The notes: generated from the sequence alone by a model not told the origin. DNA of 64,000 nucleotides from an uncultured Ruminococcus sp. (GCA_900315975.1 ONBA01000004.1:30604-94603); one strand, 5' to 3'. Counted from the stretch's first letter, positions 54,850-63,668 are shown. Made by a program: numbers and translations.

Positions 54850-55455
54850 TTATCCCTCCTGATTTGGTGTTGCATAAGTTTTGATAAAATGTCGGCTGAA
54901 CGACTCGATCTGCGATACTGTATTATCTTCTTTCTCGGGTTCGCGGTCACAAAGATGTATCAGTGCTGAAATTGGCGCAATGTAAGCAAATGCAAGCATT
55001 TTGGGGTCATCACTTTGTAACAGTTTCCTGTCAATCATACCCTCAAAAATGTGCGTGAACATTTCGGTCAGTCCGGTCAGGAAATGCTTTGTTGCAAGCT
55101 TCCTTGCGCGTTCATCACGGAATTGTTCGATAGTGAGAAGTTTTCTTGTCATTACGACGCGCTCATCATGTATAGTAAAATTGACCATTTGCATCGTCAT
55201 TGAAACAAGTCCGTCAAGTGAATCAGGGACTGGCGGCAGATTCTCTGCCGAGCCGAAATGCTCATTATAGTAGGCGATCATTTCGTCAAGAAGTGCGTTC
55301 CAAATATCTTCCTTACTGCCAAAATGTTTATACATCGACGACTTAACGAGTCCAAGTGAGGCGGTCAGTTCACGGATATTTGTACCGTCATAGCCTTTTT
55401 GCGAAAATTGCCTGAGTGCTTCATCGAGTATTTTTTCTTTTGTGCCCTTTGCCAT
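54850..55455 (-). CDS. TetR family regulator (second)
   Basis: A 201-residue TetR-type regulator starting MAKGTKEKILDEALRQF, with HTH TNIRELTASLGLVKSSMYKHFGSKEDIW. ATG 55455 is placed by GGAGGTC; an in-frame ATG twelve codons upstream lies inside the operator. It leads an operon with the lipoprotein, the frameshifted hydrolase and the AadE-like gene. A perfect 15-bp inverted repeat flanks its -10 box, so it is probably autoregulated. Confidence 0.92.
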   Translation of the reverse strand: MAKGTKEKILDEALRQFSQKGYDGTNIRELTASLGLVKSSMYKHFGSKEDIWNALLDEMIAYYNEHFGSAENLPPVPDSLDGLVSMTMQMVNFTIHDERVVMTRKLLTIEQFRDERARKLATKHFLTGLTEMFTHIFEGMIDRKLLQSDDPKMLAFAYIAPISALIHLCDREPEKEDNTVSQIESFSRHFIKTYATPNQEG

Positions 55456-55474
55456 ATTGACCTCCGGATAATAT

Positions 55475-55525
55475 AGTGACCTATCGTTCACTTTATATTA
55501 TAGCGAACGATAGGTCACTTGTCAA
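55475..55525 (-). promoter_or_regulatory. Second TetR promoter with perfect 15-bp inverted repeat
   Basis: AGTGACCTATCGTTC (55475-55489) and GAACGATAGGTCACT (55505-55519) are exact reverse complements around a 15-bp centre. On the minus strand TTGACA (55525-55520) and TATAAT (55502-55497) have a 17-bp spacer, and the two arms flank the -10 box. Bases 55526-55740 contain only the next gene's promoter (TTGCTA-17-TATAAT, 55672-55700). Confidence 0.88.
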
Positions 55526-55743
55526 TAGCTATTTCGTATTTATATGTGACAAGACACGTGAGGTCAACGATTCTGTCCTCCTGAAATTCGTATTTCATAT
55601 CATCTCTTCTTATTTAATAATGCTGTCAAGGTTATGCCTGTAACGTATAATATCGTATGTTAAATAGGCATTTGCTATTGGTTTGAGGATATGCTATAAT
55701 AAATACATAAAGTATCCCACCATTATTCTAATCGGAGGAAAAA

Positions 55744-56310
55744 ATGATGACAACAGAAGAATTTCTTGAATATATGAACAGCGGCAAACAGGTTACGGCA
55801 GAGTGCGGCGTTCATAAGACGATGCACAGTTTAAGTCAGGAAGCTATTCGCCTCACAATGGAGATCAACAGCCGATATCATACGCCCGATGAGATCAATA
55901 ATCTGATGTCTGAGCTTATCGGTGAACCTGTTGAAGTCGGACTGTTTCCTCCGTTTTATACCGACTGCGGAAAGAATATACACCTCGGCAAGGACGTATT
56001 CATCAATGCAGGCTGCAAGTTTCAGGATCATGGCGGTATTTACATCGGTGACGGTGCGCTGATCGGGCATAATACGGTGCTTGCAACGCTGAATCACGGG
56101 CTTCTTCCCGAAGAACGCCACGATCTGATACCAAAGCCTATTCATATCGGCAAAAATGTGTGGATAGGTTCAAATTCCACTATCCTGTCAGGTGTGACGA
56201 TCGGTGATAATGCGGTCATCGGCGCCGGCTCGGTTGTGACTAAGGATATTCCGGAAAATATGATAGCGGTAGGCAGTCCTGCGAGAGTGGTGAAGAGCAT
56301 TTATGATTAA
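55744..56310 (+). CDS. Sugar O-acetyltransferase (maltose/galactoside type)
   Basis: A 188-residue hexapeptide-repeat enzyme of the Maa/LacA type. It transfers acetyl from acetyl-CoA to a sugar. The left-handed helix repeats run from GKNIHLGKDVFINAGC to IGDNAVIGAGSVV, with the catalytic His in LATLNHG and the C-terminal AVGSPARVVKSI. AATCGGAGG precedes ATG 55744. It is followed 111 bp later by a flavodoxin-like gene. Confidence 0.93.
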   Translation: MMTTEEFLEYMNSGKQVTAECGVHKTMHSLSQEAIRLTMEINSRYHTPDEINNLMSELIGEPVEVGLFPPFYTDCGKNIHLGKDVFINAGCKFQDHGGIYIGDGALIGHNTVLATLNHGLLPEERHDLIPKPIHIGKNVWIGSNSTILSGVTIGDNAVIGAGSVVTKDIPENMIAVGSPARVVKSIYD

Positions 56311-56421
56311 ATCAAGATTTATGGCTGTAACTACCTCTCTGTCTGACTGATGAGGAGAAGCAGAGAATGACAGAGCTGTATACAGTACAGCAATATGAAA
56401 ATTGGTAAGTGAGGAATTATT

Positions 56422-56961
56422 ATGAGTAAAAAAGTTCTTGTTATTTCGTCAAGCCTGCGTAAAAACGCCAACTCTGAGCAGCTTGCTTTGTCATTTGCAG
56501 ACGGAGCAAGGAAGTCAGGGCATGAGGTTGAGGTCATCTCCCTGCGTGACAAGGAGATCAGATTCTGCATCGGCTGTTTTGCCTGTCAGAAGACTCAGCG
56601 GTGTTTTATGCACGATGATGCAGATGCTATCCGTGAGAAAATGCTTCATGCCGATGTATTGGTATTTGCTACACCGATCTACTACTACGAAATGAGCGGT
56701 GCGCTGAAAACGATGCTTGACAGAGCAAATCCGCTGTTTCCTTCGGATTATCAGTTCCGTGAAGTCTATGCACTTGCAACGGCAGCAGAAGATGAGGAAT
56801 ATGTTCCGCAAAAGGCATTTTCCGGTATTGAGGGCTGGGTAGACTGCTTTGATAAAGCTGAATTAGCAGGTACTCTGTTCTGCGGCGGAGTGACCAATAC
56901 AGGCGATATCAAGGATAATCCCATATTGCAGGAAGCGTTTGATATGGGCAGCAAAATATAA
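56422..56961 (+). CDS. NADPH-dependent FMN reductase family protein
   Basis: A 179-residue flavodoxin-fold oxidoreductase. The FMN loop is SSSLRKNANSEQLA, a cysteine motif CIGCFACQKTQRC follows, and ATPIYYYEMSGALKTMLDR is the second FMN-contacting segment. The cysteines resemble those of iron-sulfur flavoproteins. It lies 20 bp upstream of the Fe-alcohol dehydrogenase gene and is likely cotranscribed. GTGAGGA precedes the ATG. Confidence 0.87.
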   Translation: MSKKVLVISSSLRKNANSEQLALSFADGARKSGHEVEVISLRDKEIRFCIGCFACQKTQRCFMHDDADAIREKMLHADVLVFATPIYYYEMSGALKTMLDRANPLFPSDYQFREVYALATAAEDEEYVPQKAFSGIEGWVDCFDKAELAGTLFCGGVTNTGDIKDNPILQEAFDMGSKI

Positions 56962-56981
56962 TTAATACGGAGGTATGTATC

Positions 56982-58148
56982 ATGTTAGGAAATTTCAGCT
57001 ATCACAATCCGACCAAGCTTTATTATGGTGAGGAGTCTCTCGGCTTTCTCAAAGATGAAATGAAGAATTACGGTGAAAATATCCTGCTTGTTTACGGCGG
57101 AGGTTCTATCAAGAAAAGCGGACTGTATGACGAGATCACAGCTATCCTGAAAGAATGCGGCAAGAACTTTGCAGAGGTATCCGGTGTTATGCCGAATCCG
57201 ACAGTTGACAAGCTCAGAGAGGGTGTGAAGATCGCCCGTGAGAATAAGACTGATTTTATCCTTGCTGTGGGAGGCGGCTCTGTCTGCGATTATTCAAAGG
57301 CAGTGTCTGTGTCTGTTCACTGTGATGATGACCCGTGGGAGAAATACTATATCCGTTTTGAAGAACCTGACTGTGAGATAGTTCCTGTTGGCTGTGTCCT
57401 GACAATGGCAGGGACAGGCTCGGAAATGAACGGCGGTGCAGTTATCACAAATCATGAGCAGCACTTGAAAATCGGTCATGTGTTTGGCGATGATGTGATG
57501 CCGAAGTTCTCTATTTTAAATCCGAGATACACTATGACTCTTCCGAATTATCAGATGGTTGCAGGAATCTATGACATCATGAACCATATCTGCGAGCAGT
57601 ATTTTTCGGGCGATGACGACAACACCTCCGATTATATCAGCGAGGGTCTGATGAGAGGTCTTATCCATGCAAGCCGTATTGCTGTTAAAGATCCGCAGGA
57701 TTACGAAGCACGCTCAAACATCATGTGGACAGCAACATGGGCGCTCAATACGCTTGTTTCACGTGGCAAGTCCACCGACTGGATGGTGCATATGCTTGGT
57801 CAGTCGGTAGGTGCTTATACCGATGCAACTCATGGAATGACCCTTGCGGCTGTATCACTGCCGTACTACCGTTTTATAATGCCATACGGTATGAAAAAGT
57901 TTGCGAGATTTGCAAAAGAGGTATGGGGGATTTCTCCCGCAGGCAAAACCGACGAGCAGCTTGCTGAGGCAGGTCTTGCCGCTATGGAAAGCTGGATGAA
58001 AGAACTGGGACTTGTTATGAAGATATCCGAGCTGGGAGTTACAGAGGATATGATCGAAGGCATCGCAGATGGCACTATCATTCTGAATGGCGGCTACAAG
58101 GTGCTTGACCGTGACGAGGTCGTGCAGGTACTGAAAGCAAGTATGTAA
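56982..58148 (+). CDS. Iron-containing alcohol dehydrogenase (BdhA/YqhD type)
   Basis: A 388-residue group III alcohol dehydrogenase that reduces aldehydes with NAD(P)H. It has the cofactor motif GGGSVCDYSKAV, LTMAGTGSEMNGGAVI, and metal ligands in YDIMNHICEQYF and THGMTLAAVSLPYY. It is most like NADPH-dependent butanol dehydrogenases. The operon ends at the terminator at 58154-58187, where it meets the convergent LysR gene. Confidence 0.93.
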   Translation: MLGNFSYHNPTKLYYGEESLGFLKDEMKNYGENILLVYGGGSIKKSGLYDEITAILKECGKNFAEVSGVMPNPTVDKLREGVKIARENKTDFILAVGGGSVCDYSKAVSVSVHCDDDPWEKYYIRFEEPDCEIVPVGCVLTMAGTGSEMNGGAVITNHEQHLKIGHVFGDDVMPKFSILNPRYTMTLPNYQMVAGIYDIMNHICEQYFSGDDDNTSDYISEGLMRGLIHASRIAVKDPQDYEARSNIMWTATWALNTLVSRGKSTDWMVHMLGQSVGAYTDATHGMTLAAVSLPYYRFIMPYGMKKFARFAKEVWGISPAGKTDEQLAEAGLAAMESWMKELGLVMKISELGVTEDMIEGIADGTIILNGGYKVLDRDEVVQVLKASM

Positions 58149-58153
58149 TATCA

Positions 58154-58187
58154 AACGCCATACCGTATTGCTGCGGTATGGCGTTAT
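58154..58187. terminator. Bidirectional terminator between Fe-ADH and LysR genes
   Basis: AACGCCATACCG and CGGTATGGCGTT form a 12-bp stem followed by ATTTTAT. Confidence 0.85.
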
Positions 58188-58188
58188 T

Positions 58189-59070
58189 TTATGCTTGCAT
58201 ATTTTCAATAAATTCCAGCAGGTATTTCTGAGCCACTCTTGAAAAGACTGCATTTCGCTTCCAGACAAACGAGCAGCTTGCTTCAATCGGGGGATAAAAT
58301 GGCTTGAAACACATATTGCTGTCACCAGTCACATTGATAAGCCGGTCAATACAAATGCAGTATCCCATTCCTTCACTTGCCATAACAGAACCGTTATACA
58401 ATAGGTTATACTGCACTGTGATCTGAACGCTCTCCTCATCAATGCCGAGCATATCGAGAAACATTGAGTTATGATTCGGCTGTCTCGGAATGATGAGCGG
58501 CTGACCTTTGAGGTCGGAAAGTGTTATGCGTTCCTTTTGTGCAAGCGGCGAATCCTTGCGCATCAGTACACCAAAGGTATCTTTCAGCGGCAGCGGGATA
58601 GTGTTGTATTTTGACGTATCCACATTCTGGAACACGATGCCGAAATCAAGAAGCCCTCTGTCCAGCTTTTCAAGCACATCACTTGCGTCGGCACTGTAAA
58701 TGCTGTACTGTATATCAGGATAGTCGGCATTCAGCTTTTTTGCCGTATCAGCGATCAACTTGACGGCATAGGTCTCTCCTGCACCTATGTACACCATTCC
58801 AGAGATTTGTTCTCCGTTTTTGCGGACTTCCTGCTCAGTCTTATCCAGAAGCTCCGTGATCTCTTCGGCTCTTGCACGGAGTATCATACCCTCCTCGGTG
58901 AGTGTGACACCCTTGCTGCTGCGGATAAGAAGCTGTGTTCCAAGCTCATCCTCAAGTTCCTTGATCTGGCGCGACAGTGTGGGTTGTGACAGGTAAAGTC
59001 TTTCGGCTGCAACAGAAAAGCTCTGTTCTCTTGCCACTGCAAGAAAATATTTCAGTACACGAATATCCAT
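58189..59070 (-). CDS. LysR family transcriptional regulator
   Basis: A 293-residue LysR-type regulator. The HTH is FSVAAERLYLSQPTLSRQIKELEDELG; the substrate domain follows from about residue 90. It is divergent from a signal-peptide gene fragment at 59205. Three copies of CAATATA lie between them, two as an inverted pair (59108-59130), so it likely regulated that partner. LysR genes beside exported flavodoxins are common in this group; here the partner is missing. Confidence 0.93.
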   Translation of the reverse strand: MDIRVLKYFLAVAREQSFSVAAERLYLSQPTLSRQIKELEDELGTQLLIRSSKGVTLTEEGMILRARAEEITELLDKTEQEVRKNGEQISGMVYIGAGETYAVKLIADTAKKLNADYPDIQYSIYSADASDVLEKLDRGLLDFGIVFQNVDTSKYNTIPLPLKDTFGVLMRKDSPLAQKERITLSDLKGQPLIIPRQPNHNSMFLDMLGIDEESVQITVQYNLLYNGSVMASEGMGYCICIDRLINVTGDSNMCFKPFYPPIEASCSFVWKRNAVFSRVAQKYLLEFIENMQA

Positions 59071-59107
59071 TATCTGACCTCCATTCTGTACTGATTATAT
59101 CACGGAA

Positions 59108-59144
59108 CAATATAACAGTCAAGTATATTGCTGCATTCAATATA
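59108..59144. promoter_or_regulatory. LysR-type operator candidates
   Basis: CAATATA (59108-59114) and TATATTG (59124-59130) form a 7-bp inverted repeat with a 9-bp centre. A third CAATATA is at 59138-59144. They lie between the LysR start and the divergent fragment. Confidence 0.65.
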
Positions 59145-59204
59145 AGTATTTGTAATTCGAGGCGCTTTGTGATAAATATAAAAAACGGACAAGGAGCCGG
59201 TCAG

Positions 59205-59264
59205 ATGAAATTGTCAAAATCTGTATTGATAGCTATAATAGCTGTTGCTGCGATAGGCTGCCTG
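59205..59264 (+). pseudogene. Lipoprotein signal-peptide fragment
   Basis: ATG 59205, with AAGGAG at 59190-59195, encodes MKLSKSVLIAIIAVAAIGC, a lipoprotein signal with lipobox. After this cysteine the frame runs into sequence that belongs to a different, minus-strand reading frame. The body of the lipoprotein is missing. The position opposite LysR suggests the lost gene was its target. Confidence 0.65.
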
Positions 59265-59372
59265 AATAGAACTGTTCAGTTTGTTGAGCTTTGCCTGATT
59301 TTCAGACAGCACTCCGTCCATGACAGTATCAGCGGAGTTGTCAGCGACCTCACTCTTAGCTGTCTTACTCAT
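59214..59372 (-). pseudogene. Truncated minus-strand gene start
   Basis: A 52-codon frame with AGAGGTGATGCG as RBS begins MSKTAKSEVADNSADTVMDG and continues as a charged helix (ENQAKLNKLNSSIQ). It then crosses into the antisense of the lipoprotein signal fragment, where it ends by chance. The natural part is probably only the first 38 residues. I do not recognise a family. It looks like the 5' end of a gene cut at a deletion junction near 59262. Confidence 0.45.
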
Positions 59373-59561
59373 TCGCATCACCTCTTTTCGGTTTGGAGTA
59401 TCGCAGGATTTGATTTAACCCCACGATAATATTATAGCGCGAAATATACTCCCGTGTCTATTGATATTGCGCTCAAACTTTCCGTTCCAGTGAAATTATC
59501 CAGTTCGACATATTGTTATGGGGAAAATGAAAAAACAGCTATCAAGGAGAAGTAATATTCT

Positions 59562-59789
59562 TCAATCACTATTCTGTTTTTCAATACATCCTTTATGATT
59601 GCAATATGGACATCTGATTTCATAATAATCATCGGAGTGAATTGCAAACAGAAGTTTATTCCATTTTGCATTAAATTCCTTAGAACAGGCTTTACACAGG
59701 AATTTATGTTTTGAAAGCTGTTTCGCCCATAATATACAAGCAACCAATGCGGCAACGATAACTATAACTGTAACGATTATCCATTCCAT
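59562..59789 (-). CDS. Small membrane-anchored zinc-ribbon protein
   Basis: A 75-residue protein with an N-terminal membrane helix (IIVTVIVIVAALVACILW) followed by a zinc ribbon: CKAC at about 32-35 and CPYC about 25 residues later. Small proteins of this type are frequent in Clostridia and have no known role. There is no clear operon partner. Confidence 0.7.
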   Translation of the reverse strand: MEWIIVTVIVIVAALVACILWAKQLSKHKFLCKACSKEFNAKWNKLLFAIHSDDYYEIRCPYCNHKGCIEKQNSD

Positions 59790-60200
59790 ATTACAAACAC
59801 CTCACAATGATAAGCGGACAAACTTCCTTGCGTTATATTATAACATACCGCCCCCGAAAAAGCAACCCCCACTTTCATCAAACTGCCGCCCAGACTGCGC
59901 AATAACTGCGCCGAGCCAGTTTACAATTTCAAGAGTGATGATGAATGAGAGCATCACGCAGGAGCGTGAGTGAGATACCGCCGACCGAAGCGGCTGTGAG
60001 AGATGTCGCATTCGCTGACGGAGCATCGAAAGCCTGCGTGACACAGGGCAAGTACACGGGACGGAAACCTATCCTCATAGGCTAAACCCTAAATGGACAA
60101 AAAATGCAGAGCTGATGTGGCTCTGCATTTTGTAGGTACATATTCAATTTGTAATTGATAAGAATCATCAGGTTGTATCAAATGTTATCATTGTAAAACC
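59790..60200. other. Gene-poor region with a possible recombinase remnant
   Basis: About 410 bp without an intact gene. A plus-strand frame at 59963-60082 ends TQGKYTGRKPILIG; the GKY-GRKPI part resembles the hinge of serine resolvases. The rest of a recombinase is absent, so it can only be a remnant if real. The hairpin at 60101-60131 closes the region. Confidence 0.35.
60101..60133. terminator. Terminator hairpin
   Basis: AAAATGCAGAGC and GCTCTGCATTTT form a 12-bp stem with A- and T-rich flanks, usable in both directions. Confidence 0.75.
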
Positions 60201-61199
60201 CTAAAAACCTCGCAAACAATTCTGTATCAAGCATATTGCACCACTTGCTTCTGTCGATTTTGCATTGTAGTCATAATCAAGCGTTTTGAGCCATTCATCA
60301 AATTCTGCGTTAAATTCATCTATATATGTCCGGTCATTAAAAATATAATTATGTCCTTTGTCTTTCAGACGGATAAATTCAAATCGCTCGTCATCTTTGT
60401 ATTTGTCATAATACAGATCAAAACCATATTCTATCGGGACAACATCGTCATCTTCACTGTGTACGATCATAACCGCCGCATCGCTTGCTTCAAAGCCGTC
60501 CATTGCTGTATTGGAAGCATACTTGCCGTATTTGATTCTTTCATGCACATTGACAAAAGGCATCATAGTATAGATAACATCGCCTGCCTGCTTTTTGCCG
60601 CCGGCTTCAAACAGATCGGACGAGCGATTACAGCCCGAACATTCAATGACCGCTTTGACCTCGGGGTGAAAAGTGAGAACGCTGCACACGCTATAACCGC
60701 CCCAGCTATGTCCGAATAATGCTATCGGGAGTTTTGGAAAGTTCCCGCTTTCCTCCACAAAGGTTATGGCATGATCAAGATCGATCTGTCCCTGCGGGAT
60801 ACCGCCTACACCGTCTCCCTCACTTTTGTCATTGCCTGTCGCATCATAAGCAAACACATAATAGCCGTTCTGTGCAAAGAAATTGGCGCAGTCCATGTAA
60901 GAATTATGTCCGGCGCCAAGACCGTGTGCAATCACGATAATACCTTTCTGTTCATCACCTGCGCTGTACCAATAGCCTTGCAGTTTCTGTCCTTTGTCAG
61001 AGGTGAAGGTATACTCTGAGCATGACAAGCCCTCATAATCTTCGACATACAGCATATATGGTTCGTAACTTTCAAAACGCTTGTTGAAATTCTCATTGTA
61101 TATGCTCACAGAGAATACCCACCACCCTGCAATCAACACTACAATAAGACATAACAGAATGATTATGACTATTTTTTTCTTTGATTTTGTTATTTTCAC
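60201..61199 (-). CDS. Membrane-anchored alpha/beta hydrolase
   Basis: A 332-residue protein with a short basic N-terminus and one membrane helix (IVIIILLCLIVVLIAGWWVF), then an extracellular alpha/beta hydrolase. The nucleophile serine is in GHSWGGYS, the oxyanion region in IAHGLGAGHNSY, the Asp in HSEDDDVVP and the His in DKGHNYIF. It may act on an ester or peptide outside the cell. The start GTG 61199 is placed by AGAGAGGA; upstream in-frame codons lack an RBS. Confidence 0.85.
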   Translation of the reverse strand: MKITKSKKKIVIIILLCLIVVLIAGWWVFSVSIYNENFNKRFESYEPYMLYVEDYEGLSCSEYTFTSDKGQKLQGYWYSAGDEQKGIIVIAHGLGAGHNSYMDCANFFAQNGYYVFAYDATGNDKSEGDGVGGIPQGQIDLDHAITFVEESGNFPKLPIALFGHSWGGYSVCSVLTFHPEVKAVIECSGCNRSSDLFEAGGKKQAGDVIYTMMPFVNVHERIKYGKYASNTAMDGFEASDAAVMIVHSEDDDVVPIEYGFDLYYDKYKDDERFEFIRLKDKGHNYIFNDRTYIDEFNAEFDEWLKTLDYDYNAKSTEASGAICLIQNCLRGF

Positions 61200-61265
61200 G
61201 TTTTTATCCTCTCTTTCGATTCTGAAAACTTTTCGGAAAACCATGAGCAAATCTTCAATTTTTCG

Positions 61266-62219
61266 TTAGCTGAGTGAAGGGCGTTTTTCATCAAGCCAGT
61301 CTTTTATCGTCCTTATCAGTCCGGTATCGAGCGGCTCCTTTATGAGTCTGCGATATGTTTTCTTCACATTCAGAATACTGTTTTCCCCGTCATTTACTCG
61401 CAGAATATGTGTAAGACTTTCGGGAGCAAAGCACCTTATATTGCTCTCCGACCGGAACGCTTCAAGTCTGTGATAGTCTGCCTGAAAATCAGCCTTGCCT
61501 GTGATCGCAAGTACGGGTTTTCCGTAACTTTTCAGGATCTCAGCAAAATCCTCCGAGGTATATGCGCCGTGTTCCCTCAGCCATTTTGCAGGCATACCTG
61601 CGCCCTTGACATACACCTTTTCTTTGGTTGTTTCCTTGCTTTTTCTGAACATATCATCAATCGTTGCAAGCTGTTTTTTGAGATCGAAGCTCTTTCGCAA
61701 GATCGCTCCTGTCAATCCTTTTATAGAGGGAAGCTCCTCAGCCATTTGTTTGTTCTGATAATAAAGTGCGTCCTTTATGCACATTCCTGCACCGCCCAGC
61801 AGGATCAGTCCTGATGTTTCTTCTTTTTCCGTTACAAGAGTTGCAATCATCGTTCCCTCGCTGTGTCCGCAGACGAGTATTCTGTTTTTATCAACATACG
61901 GCAGGCTTTTCAGATAACGGATCACAGAGATCGCATCATTCGTCAGGTCTGATAGTCCTGCACTGTTGAAATTGCCGCCCGATCCGTGAGTGCCGCGCTT
62001 GTCGTAACGGGCAGATACATAGCCGCACTCTGCAAATGTATGTGCCAATTCCTTATACATATTGGAATGAAGTCCGAAACCGTTTCCGTCACGGTCGAGC
62101 TTTCCTGTTCCCATGATGATGACAACGGCAGGAGATTTCCTGCTTTCGTCCTCATAAGTGATCGTAGCCCCGATCGGATATTCGCCCTGAATCGTACTTT
62201 TCTTTTCTCTGAATTGCAT
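61266..62219 (-). CDS. Alpha/beta hydrolase, acyl-peptidase type
   Basis: A 317-residue cytoplasmic hydrolase. It has the oxyanion loop VVIIMGTGKLDRDGNG, SARYDKRGTHGSGGN, the nucleophile serine in CGHSEGTMIA, and the C-terminal His in ESLTHILR. The acid is likely the Asp in ITGKADFQADY. Similar proteins are annotated as esterases or cinnamoyl-ester hydrolases; the substrate is not known. ATG 62219 is placed by GAGGTGAAC. Confidence 0.85.
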   Translation of the reverse strand: MQFREKKSTIQGEYPIGATITYEDESRKSPAVVIIMGTGKLDRDGNGFGLHSNMYKELAHTFAECGYVSARYDKRGTHGSGGNFNSAGLSDLTNDAISVIRYLKSLPYVDKNRILVCGHSEGTMIATLVTEKEETSGLILLGGAGMCIKDALYYQNKQMAEELPSIKGLTGAILRKSFDLKKQLATIDDMFRKSKETTKEKVYVKGAGMPAKWLREHGAYTSEDFAEILKSYGKPVLAITGKADFQADYHRLEAFRSESNIRCFAPESLTHILRVNDGENSILNVKKTYRRLIKEPLDTGLIRTIKDWLDEKRPSLS

Positions 62220-62229
62220 AATGTTCACC

Positions 62230-62988
62230 TCAAAAAATGATAAGCCAGATCGTTCTGCTGATGATATGTGTCAGCATATGTGCAAGCATCGCATACTGAA
62301 TGCCGTATTTCCGGTAGAGCCTGCCGAACACGATGCCGAATGCGCCGTTCATCAGAAAGCACCTGAATATCAGCATAGGAGTCAGATGTCCGAATGTCTG
62401 AATCGTTGCAGGCAGGTGTTCTGCGGCAAACAATGCAGCGGCGATGATATTCGAGATAACAAGCACCTTTTCGGTAACAGCATTCTCTTTTCTGAAAAAC
62501 AGCTTCCAGCCGATCAGTGCGAGCAGGCTCATAAAGAACAGCCGCAGCATAACTTCCTCAATGACACCGCCATACAGGACAGTGGCGATCCATGTGGGAA
62601 CATTAAATCTTCCGGACGCCTCATAATTGTTTGTCAGTTCGGGTATCCATTTCGCAAAGGTAAAAGCATCAGCACTCAGTACAATTCCGCATAACGCTCC
62701 TGCAAGCAGTGTGATGAGAGTGTTCTTTTTGTCAAGCCGGAATGGACGGATAAGACCGATCTTGTCTGCAACAAGATATCCAAAGAAACCGCAAATCACA
62801 GCATATACGACTGTCTGTATCATCGTGATGAGCATGACCATTTCTTTGCTTCCGACATGCTGAATGGCAGCTTCAAGAGCTGCTTTGTCTGCACTTGCTG
62901 TGGACATCTGAGCCGTGAACCAACCGCCGACAGCTGCAACAGGCAGCAGGCATAATGTGAATATCAAGGGCTTTCTGATCTTTGTCAC
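62230..62988 (-). CDS. CPBP family intramembrane metalloprotease
   Basis: A 252-residue protein with about eight membrane helices and the CPBP/Rce1 motifs. EEVMLR is in GGVIEEVMLRLFFM, the second motif is LFAAEHLPA, and HMLTHI is near the C-terminus. Members cleave membrane substrates or protect against bacteriocins. Its start overlaps the stop of the ArsR-like regulator by 4 bp, so they form one operon. Confidence 0.9.
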   Translation of the reverse strand: MTKIRKPLIFTLCLLPVAAVGGWFTAQMSTASADKAALEAAIQHVGSKEMVMLITMIQTVVYAVICGFFGYLVADKIGLIRPFRLDKKNTLITLLAGALCGIVLSADAFTFAKWIPELTNNYEASGRFNVPTWIATVLYGGVIEEVMLRLFFMSLLALIGWKLFFRKENAVTEKVLVISNIIAAALFAAEHLPATIQTFGHLTPMLIFRCFLMNGAFGIVFGRLYRKYGIQYAMLAHMLTHIISRTIWLIIF

Positions 62989-63491
62989 TTCTTTTCCTCC
63001 TCTGTAACAGGTGCAGAGATCACGGAAAAGCTCCTGCTTTTTCCGCCGTCCTGCGGTTTGCTGTATTTTTCAATGACTTCCCGAAGCTCCTTAAAAAAGT
63101 CAGCATAGCTCTCATCGGTCAGAGTGAGCATATAAGTCCGCAGGGACAGCATATCGGCATACGGATCAGCATTTTCTTTATCACTGTATCTTTGGAAACT
63201 GCCGTACAGTGCCATGAGAAACTGATATGCACTGTCAGCTATATCGGTATTTTCAGTGAACTTAGTCTTGTTGAGTGTCAAAAGCCTTTCCAGACTTCCG
63301 CGCACTTTGCGTTCCGACTTTACGATCAAAACTTCTTCTTTCAGAAGATAATTGATATGACGATAGAGCGTAGGCTGAGGAACATCGTGTAATTCTTCGC
63401 AAATCTGCTTGGTCGTTGCTTCGCCCCTGATCTGGAGAAACTGCATGATCTTCATTCTTATCGGGTTTGTAATAATATCGGATAGTTTCAT
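62985..63491 (-). CDS. ArsR-like winged-helix regulator
   Basis: A 168-residue regulator with a winged helix in the first 80 residues (NPIRMKIMQFLQIRGEATTKQICEEL, PQPTLYRHINYLLKEE). A helical C-terminal part follows. ATG 63491 is placed by AAGGTGGG. A perfect palindrome fills the spacer of its promoter, which suggests autorepression. It is translationally coupled to the CPBP protease. Confidence 0.9.
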   Translation of the reverse strand: MKLSDIITNPIRMKIMQFLQIRGEATTKQICEELHDVPQPTLYRHINYLLKEEVLIVKSERKVRGSLERLLTLNKTKFTENTDIADSAYQFLMALYGSFQRYSDKENADPYADMLSLRTYMLTLTDESYADFFKELREVIEKYSKPQDGGKSRSFSVISAPVTEEEKK

Positions 63492-63516
63492 TGCATTCCC
63501 ACCTTTCTCAATATAC

Positions 63517-63545
63517 ATTATATTATCATAAGTGATAATAGTCAA
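63517..63545 (-). promoter_or_regulatory. ArsR-like promoter with palindromic operator in the spacer
   Basis: TTGACT (63545-63540) and TATAAT (63522-63517) on the minus strand with a 17-bp spacer. The palindrome ATTATCA-TAAG-TGATAAT (63522-63539) lies exactly between the two boxes. Confidence 0.8.
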
Positions 63546-63612
63546 GAGCATTCACAGAAAGTTTACAATTTACCCTCTAATAATTATTTGCAGAAGCCTA
63601 TTGATTTGAAAA

Positions 63613-63645
63613 AGTCTTATCCCCGTAATACACAGGGATAAGACC
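63613..63645 (-). terminator. Terminator of the 39-aa gene
   Basis: GTCTTATCCC and GGGATAAGAC form a 10-bp stem; on the minus strand it is followed by TTTTTC. Confidence 0.75.
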
Positions 63646-63668
63646 ATTTCCTTAATCAGTATATAGGT

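Noticed and set aside
55515..55598. 27-codon minus-strand frame upstream of the second TetR gene
   Set aside because: It has only a weak RBS and runs through the TetR promoter and one operator arm, so coding is unlikely.
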